NCBI GenBank assembly: GCA_944472135.2
Contig: OX235264.1
Location: 86,314,319 to 86,378,318 of the forward strand
DNA from: Trichobilharzia regenti
Lineage: Eukaryota; Platyhelminthes; Trematoda; Strigeidida; Schistosomatidae
DNA length: 64,000 bases
Reading direction: 5' to 3'
In this document: positions 58,985 through 64,000 of the stretch, piece by piece
Position numbering within the stretch: position 1 is the first letter of the stretch
Layout of the letters: each line of letters starts with the position of its first letter
Notes under the pieces: model-generated
Told to the model about the DNA's origin: nothing
What the model saw: only the letters and a program-made list of their open reading frames with translations
Database searches by the model: none
Translations under genes and position numbers: made by a program

Positions 58985-59210
58985 TTAAATTTTTCCTTCA
59001 CGTTCTCAGTGGAACATAGGGCTTCAAGCTAGTGGCTTGAAGTTTCTGTAGCAGTGTTTACTTTTACAGGATGGGGTTGCCGGCCCCTTTCCTCTTTACC
59101 AGCATTATTTCTGTCTTAGCGAGGTAAAGGAGTCCGTCGGCCGGGAATCGAACCCTGGACCATGTGCATGGTCGGCGACCGTCCTAACCGCTGTGCCACC
59201 GACGCAGTAC
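58985..59210 (-). repeat. RTE-tailed tRNA-headed SINE, best head
   Basis: Minus strand: 'gcgtcggtggcacagcggtt' head (box A), box B 'gggttcgattcccgg' closing the CCGACG acceptor-like stem, 'ctcctttacctcgc', 'ctggtaaagaggaaagg', then 'gcaaccccatcctgtaaaa' and 'gctacagaaacttca' (equal to the RTE leader 59764-59806), then 'gaagccctatgttccact' (equal to the RTE tail near 62750). The head could nearly fold as a tRNA but is part of the repeat. Confidence 0.82.
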
Positions 59211-59220
59211 TGTACTAAAT

Positions 59221-59278
59221 GCTGAAAATTCTATATTTGTGCTAAAAATACTATCTGGAATAAAGCTACTATTATTAT
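59221..59278 (+). repeat. CR1-like LINE 3' tail scrap
   Basis: 'gctgaaaattctatatttgt', 'aaatactatctggaataaag', 'ctactattattat': the reverse-strand equivalent of 757-813. Confidence 0.65.
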
Positions 59279-59568
59279 CATGAATTCAAGGTAGGTCTTG
59301 GTTTGATTACCCTGAAATCCTTCCCAACCTACTCTTATGTCAGCTAGCACTGCTCAGAGAGGAAGGCGGTACTTAGTAATACCGGTTCTTGTGTTATTTG
59401 TCTTCATTTGCTCTCTCATGGTATAACATATTGACGAAAAGTATTGAGAAATAAAACAGTAATCTTTCAGTGGACGTGAATACAAATAACATGAATTCGA
59501 CCGTGAGAAAAATTGCAGTGGTTTGTTAGTAAAAGACACGGAGGGCAATCAAAATCCATGAAACTTAC

Positions 59569-59690
59569 GAAACTTCGAACGGATCATTTAGTATTACATC
59601 TTCATCTTCGAAACCTGTATCTTCAGCATCGCTATTCCCTTCCGGACTGGCAGGAGGAGGTTCGGAAGTTGAAATGGAGTCAATACGTAG
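59569..59690 (-). CDS. UBE2Q: UBE2Q coding exon (first one in the window)
   Basis: 122 bp. Acceptor 'catctgattccag', donor TTTC/GTAAGT. Phase 0 in: LRIDSISTSEPPPASPEGNS, then DAEDTGFEDEDVILNDPFEV and two bases of a serine codon. An acidic, proline- and serine-rich linker, as expected between the RWD-like and E2 parts of UBE2Q. The exon upstream must also end in phase 0; none was found up to 64000. Its acceptor is only 73 bp from a complete RTE LINE inserted in the opposite orientation. Confidence 0.78.
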
Positions 59691-59750
59691 CTGGAATCAG
59701 ATGCAATAGTAATTACAAATAAGGGATAAGTAAAATCTAAAAATGTTGTC

Positions 59751-59763
59751 TACAAAATAATAA
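59751..59763 (+). repeat. Target-site duplication, left (tacaaaataataa)
   Basis: 13 bp, identical to 62803-62815, flanking the RTE element. Confidence 0.9.
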
Positions 59764-62700
59764 GCAACCCCACCCTGTAAACAAAAATTGCTACAGAAAC
59801 TTCAGTATGTTGAACCTCCTTGCACCAAAAGAAAAAGTCTGTGTAGGAACATGGAACGTCCGAACTATGTACGAGACTGGGAAAGCTGCCCAGATCGCCA
59901 ACGAGATGAAAAGATACGGAATACAAGTGCTGGGAATATGTGAGAGCAGATGGAATGGGAGTGGACTCACCAAATTGTCAACAGGTGAGTCAGTGATCTA
60001 CTCCGGTCACCCAGAAGATAACCACACGCACACCGAGGGCGTGGCTATCATGATGTCACCAACGGCAACGAAAGCCCTGATACAATGGGAGGCGATTTCG
60101 TCCAGGATAATGACCGCCAGGTTCAACTCCAAAGGAAGGAAAGTGTCAATCATACAATGTTATGCACCCACAAACAACGCAGACCTCGAGAAGAAAGAAG
60201 AATTCTACAGGCAACTACAGGCAACAATGGACAATACTCCAGCTGGCGACATGAAAATACTAATGGGAGACATGAACGCCAAACTGGGACCAGACAATAC
60301 GGGAAGGGAACTCATCATGGGTAGAGAAGCTCTAGGAGAAATGAATGAAAACGGAGAACTCTTCGCCGACTTCTGCGCCTTCAACGAACTGGTGATTGGT
60401 GGCAGTGTATACAAGCACAAAGATATCCACAAGGCTACATGGGTGTCACCAGACGGGCAAACCAAAAACCAAATCGACTTCATCTCAATCTCAAGGAAGT
60501 GGAGGCGCAGCCTACTGGACACAAAAGCAAGAAGAGGAGCAGACGTTGGCTCAGACCACTATCTCGTACAAGGGACAATCCAAATCAAATTAAAAGCTTT
60601 CAGGGAAGGAGGAGCTGCAGATAGACCACAAGCCAAGTTCAACACTCAAAAGCTGAAGGACCAGGCTACAAAGGACATCTTCATTGCAAGCATAAAGGAC
60701 AAAGCCGAGACACAAATCAACACTAGCGAAGAGGTCGGCGTTGAAAAGCACTGGAACAACTTGAAAACGGTGTGGAGCCAAACCTGCATAGAAATTCTAG
60801 GCAGAAAAAAGAGACAGGACAAACAGTGGCTCACTACGGACACTTGGAAACTAATAGAAGAGAGAAGGACAGTGAAGCAAAAGATTATCCAGTGCACGGA
60901 CGAGCAACAAAAACAGGAGCTGAATGCAAGCTACAATACACTGAACAAAAGAGTGAAGAAAAGTGCCAGGGAAGACAAAAGAAAATATTATGAAACCATG
61001 GCAAACGAAGCAGAACAAGCTGCAGGCAAAGGAGACCTCGCCACACTCTACCAAACAACTAGGAACCTTTCGGGCAAACGTTCGACACAGATTAAGCCAA
61101 TAAAGGACGACAATGGAAAGTCAATCACCAAAGAGGTGGAACAGAGAAAGCACTGGGTTGAACACTTCAAAAGACTTCTAAATCGTCCGCCACCTACAAC
61201 ACGTCCAGCAATACCAACAACGGAAGCAGAACTACCAGTGAACACTGACCCCCCGACGAAATCAGAAGTCCTGAATGCAATCAAGATGCTTAAAACTGGG
61301 AAAACACCGGGACCAGATGGAATCCCAGCAGAGGCTTTGAAAATAGACCCAGAGACAACAGCGGACTTGATGACACCACTACTGGAGAAGGTGTGGAAAG
61401 AGGGCAAAGTACCCGAGGATTGGAAGAACAGTTACTTATTCAAACTTCCAAAGAAAGGAGACTTAAGTCAATGTAAAAACTGGCGTGGAATTATGCTTCT
61501 GTCCATTCCAAGCAAGATACTAAGTCGCATCATCCTGGAGAGAATCAAACAAGCCCTAGATGAAAAACTTCGTCCGGAACAGGCTGGATTCAGGAGAAAC
61601 AAATCATGTATTGATCAAATCGCCACTCTACGGATCATCATTGAACAAAGCTTGGAATGGCAGTCACCTCTCTATCTCAACTTCATCGACTTTGAAAAGG
61701 CCTTCGACAGCGTCGATCGAGAGGTCATTTGGAAACTACTTCGCTACTACGGGGTCCCATCGACAATTATACACCTCATCCAACAGTTATACGACAATGC
61801 TGCATGCCAAGTAATCCACAACGGGAAACTTACGGAAGCCTTCGAAGTGAGGACGGGAGTGAGGCAAGGCTGTCTACTATCACCAATGATCTTCCTGATT
61901 GCAATTGATTGGATAATGCGACAGACAACGGCAACCAACGAGGGAACAGGCATAAAATGGACTGACACAAAAGACTTGGAGGATCTGGATTTCGCCGATG
62001 ATATATGTCTGATTTCCCATAAACTGGAAGATATGCAAATGAAAAGTAACAAGTTGGCAGAAGAAGCATCAAAGATAGGACTTCACGTGAACATAGATAA
62101 AACAGAGATGATGAAGATTCCTTGCCAACATCAACAGCAACAACAGACCACAATAAGCATAAATGGGAAGAACCTGAAAGAAACAACCTCCTTCACCTAC
62201 CTGGGAAGCATCGTCTCAACTACAGGCGGAACTGACGAGGACATCAAAGCCAGAATCGGAAAAGCAAGACAAGCTTTCATTACTCTCAAATCTGTGTGGA
62301 GGTCAACAGCAATCAGCATCAAAAATAAGATCCGGATTTTCAACTCCAATGTGAAGTCAGTGCTACTATACGGATCAGAGACTTGGCGAGTCATAAAGAG
62401 CATCTCAAACAAACTTCAAACCTTCATTAACAACTGTCTCCGCTCAATACTCAAGATCAGATGGCCAGAAAAGATCAGCAACAGGGATCTCTGGGAGCGA
62501 ACCAATCAGGAACCGATTGTGAAACAAATAGGCAGAAAGAAATGGAGATGGATTGGCCATACGCTGAGGAAACCATCAAGTGACATCACTAGACAAGCCC
62601 TCGAGTGGAACCCGAAAGGGAGGCGGCGAGTTGGTCGTCCAAGGGTGACTTGGAGGAGGTCATGCGAGGGGGAGATGAAAGCATGTGGACAGACCTGGAG

Positions 62701-62802
62701 CAGGGTGAAAAAGTTGTCAGAAAACCGAAGTCAATGGAGGTGCGCAGCTGAAGCCCTATGTTCCTCTAGGAACTAAAGGATACAATAATAATAATAATAA
62801 TA
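59764..62802 (+). mobile_element. Complete RTE-clade LINE (SR2/Perere-3-like)
   Basis: 3039 bp between perfect 13-bp duplications. A 43-bp leader starting 'gcaaccccaccctg', one long ORF, and a short 3' tail 'aggatacaataataataa'. A single ORF with endonuclease then reverse transcriptase, a very short leader and a simple-sequence tail are typical of RTE elements. The family name is a guess from schistosome LINE knowledge. It sits in the UBE2Q gene in antisense orientation. Five truncated relatives lie in the window. Confidence 0.92.
59807..62776 (+). CDS. RTE LINE endonuclease-reverse transcriptase, intact
   Basis: 989 residues, no stop. N-terminal APE-type endonuclease: GTWNVRTM (14-21, Asn17), GICESRW (43-49, Glu46), YAPTNN (119-124), GDMNAKLG (154-161), NQIDFI (221-226, Asp224) and GSDHYLV (248-254, catalytic Asp/His). 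Coiled linker about 300-440. Reverse transcriptase: TPGPDGIPAEAL (about 499-510), RPEQAGFRRNKSC, FIDFEKAFDSVD (626-637, Asp628), GVRQGCLLSPMIF (684-696), FADDICLIS (729-737). The C-terminus has RRKWRWIGH-like and RRVGRPRVTWRRSC basic segments. The enzyme nicks DNA and primes reverse transcription there. ATG at 59807 is 43 bp inside the element, as usual for RTE. All expected catalytic residues are present, so it may be active. Confidence 0.95.
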   Translation: MLNLLAPKEKVCVGTWNVRTMYETGKAAQIANEMKRYGIQVLGICESRWNGSGLTKLSTGESVIYSGHPEDNHTHTEGVAIMMSPTATKALIQWEAISSRIMTARFNSKGRKVSIIQCYAPTNNADLEKKEEFYRQLQATMDNTPAGDMKILMGDMNAKLGPDNTGRELIMGREALGEMNENGELFADFCAFNELVIGGSVYKHKDIHKATWVSPDGQTKNQIDFISISRKWRRSLLDTKARRGADVGSDHYLVQGTIQIKLKAFREGGAADRPQAKFNTQKLKDQATKDIFIASIKDKAETQINTSEEVGVEKHWNNLKTVWSQTCIEILGRKKRQDKQWLTTDTWKLIEERRTVKQKIIQCTDEQQKQELNASYNTLNKRVKKSAREDKRKYYETMANEAEQAAGKGDLATLYQTTRNLSGKRSTQIKPIKDDNGKSITKEVEQRKHWVEHFKRLLNRPPPTTRPAIPTTEAELPVNTDPPTKSEVLNAIKMLKTGKTPGPDGIPAEALKIDPETTADLMTPLLEKVWKEGKVPEDWKNSYLFKLPKKGDLSQCKNWRGIMLLSIPSKILSRIILERIKQALDEKLRPEQAGFRRNKSCIDQIATLRIIIEQSLEWQSPLYLNFIDFEKAFDSVDREVIWKLLRYYGVPSTIIHLIQQLYDNAACQVIHNGKLTEAFEVRTGVRQGCLLSPMIFLIAIDWIMRQTTATNEGTGIKWTDTKDLEDLDFADDICLISHKLEDMQMKSNKLAEEASKIGLHVNIDKTEMMKIPCQHQQQQQTTISINGKNLKETTSFTYLGSIVSTTGGTDEDIKARIGKARQAFITLKSVWRSTAISIKNKIRIFNSNVKSVLLYGSETWRVIKSISNKLQTFINNCLRSILKIRWPEKISNRDLWERTNQEPIVKQIGRKKWRWIGHTLRKPSSDITRQALEWNPKGRRRVGRPRVTWRRSCEGEMKACGQTWSRVKKLSENRSQWRCAAEALCSSRN

Positions 62803-62815
62803 TACAAAATAATAA
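62803..62815 (+). repeat. Target-site duplication, right (tacaaaataataa)
   Basis: Perfect match to 59751-59763. Confidence 0.9.
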
Positions 62816-64000
62816 CTGGCAAGCAGAAGTGTGGAGTTTAATATTTATCTTTAAATGATATTTCCATAAAGACATGGGATAAAGTATTCAGCAAAACCTT
62901 TGGAATTAAAAGCAACATTGAGTCTGGGCATTGCCTCTGTTATTCTATTACTCAAAACAAACTGAACGGATCAAGAGGTATCATATAAATAAACTAAAAT
63001 GCAATGGTATACAAATGAAGGGGAATACTAAGGATGGGAAAATCACATAAAGATACGCCCAACAAAGATCTGCAATTCATGTAATACAAGAAAGCACAAT
63101 TACCACAAGTTTCTGTTTGAAGTACCTCAAAACACTATAGATCACTAAATAATTGAGATAGGGAGAGGAGATTACTGTTTACACAGAATTTCCACGCATG
63201 GGGAAGATCTAAGTCTCCGACTCAGTACCTACAATAATAAGCTACAGTGAAACTGAGCTGCACGTCAAAGCTTGCATGAATGGGTAACATGCAATAGATG
63301 CTAATGAAAAATAACCATCCTAGACTCTACATCACTAGAAATGCTAAGCAGATAACTTGGTGAGACATTATAAGTGATATGGGATCGATTATATATATAT
63401 AGCGTCACAGGGTGACTATGTATCTTATAACGATCTGTACTATATTTTAGTGCCTCACATTTTCCTTAAATAACAATCAAATATAACATCAACTAATTGG
63501 TTAGCCTATATAACCATGCATAGTGATAATCAGTTTTTACACGGTAAAAGGTGAATTTAGGGAACAGCATGCTATTACATAACCTGAGTGATGACAGTTA
63601 TGACAGAATGATATAAAAAGTCTTCATATCAGACAAAAATCTAGCAAAGATGATGACAGTTATTAGTCCTAAATAAAGCCGTAGTTTCCCCAACTCATCA
63701 GCTTCCAAGGAAAATTACTTTGTGAATCTCAGCCAGCTCGTATTTACTAATTCAAGACAAAATCACTTGACTTATAGTGAAACCTGTTGGTGAGAATGAT
63801 GCTATACAGCATGACAATCGTACACATCAATTTTTTACCTAGATAAACGCTATTCAATAAGATCATTCCTCAGAGCAACAAATATTGCTCACCATCCTAA
63901 TGATTCTTGTGTCTGTAGTGTACCTTCCAATGTTTTCACTCTTTTTTAACTTCTATATATACATACTGGTCTCAAGGCTAGTTTGCGCTTTTCCGTTGTG
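62816..64000. other. UBE2Q intron, no gene seen
   Basis: No open frame with a phase-0 donor resembling the RWD part of UBE2Q was found on the minus strand. No recognised repeat. Confidence 0.4.

Noticed and set aside
59130..59205. Possible tRNA gene on the minus strand (clean box A, box B and acceptor-like stem)
   Set aside because: It is the head of a dispersed SINE with the same flanks elsewhere (12565-12800); the anticodon arm does not fold well.
60205..62412. Several minus-strand frames of 60-119 residues
   Set aside because: Antisense shadows of the RTE ORF with no domain of their own.
1..64000. CRISPR array, operon or phage-like system
   Set aside because: Repeats are dispersed eukaryotic transposons, not regularly spaced; coding sequence is in spliced exons.

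Overview
The window is AT-rich metazoan DNA. It looks like a blood fluke (genus Schistosoma, probably an African species such as S. mansoni or S. haematobium). The evidence is the mix of repeats: tRNA-headed SINEs of the SM-alpha type with a hammerhead ribozyme tail, RTE and CR1-like LINEs, and Penelope-like elements with GIY-YIG endonuclease remnants. There is no bacterial-style gene organisation. Most open frames are transposon pieces or chance.

Two host genes can be built from splice sites and matching phases. On the plus strand an unrecognised gene has at least three coding exons (3601-3873, 19541-19897, 23321-23855). They join in frame through a 15.7 kb and a 3.4 kb intron, and the gene probably continues. 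On the minus strand a UBE2Q-type ubiquitin-conjugating enzyme gene is read from seven exons between 59690 and 38148. They give 250 residues, including the active-site cysteine and the true C-terminus. Its N-terminal RWD part was not found and is probably beyond the right edge.

The rest is introns and intergenic DNA packed with mobile elements: a CR1-like LINE with an open reverse transcriptase frame (755-2885); a complete RTE LINE with an intact 989-residue ORF and a perfect 13-bp target duplication (59764-62802), 73 bp upstream of a UBE2Q 3' splice site; five 5'-truncated copies of that RTE family; four copies or tails of a second RTE subfamily; at least three Penelope-like families; three kinds of tRNA-headed SINE; and several unclassified dispersed repeats.

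The most interesting signals are modular. One SINE family carries both the 43-bp 5' leader and the 3' tail of the resident RTE. A second family with a similar tRNA-like head carries the 3' tail of the resident CR1-like LINE. Hammerhead-type motifs occur in three unrelated repeat contexts (SM-alpha, a second tRNA-headed repeat, Penelope-type), all with short palindromic helix III. A 59-bp near-perfect inverted repeat lies in a UBE2Q intron. All homology calls were made by reading; no database search was run.
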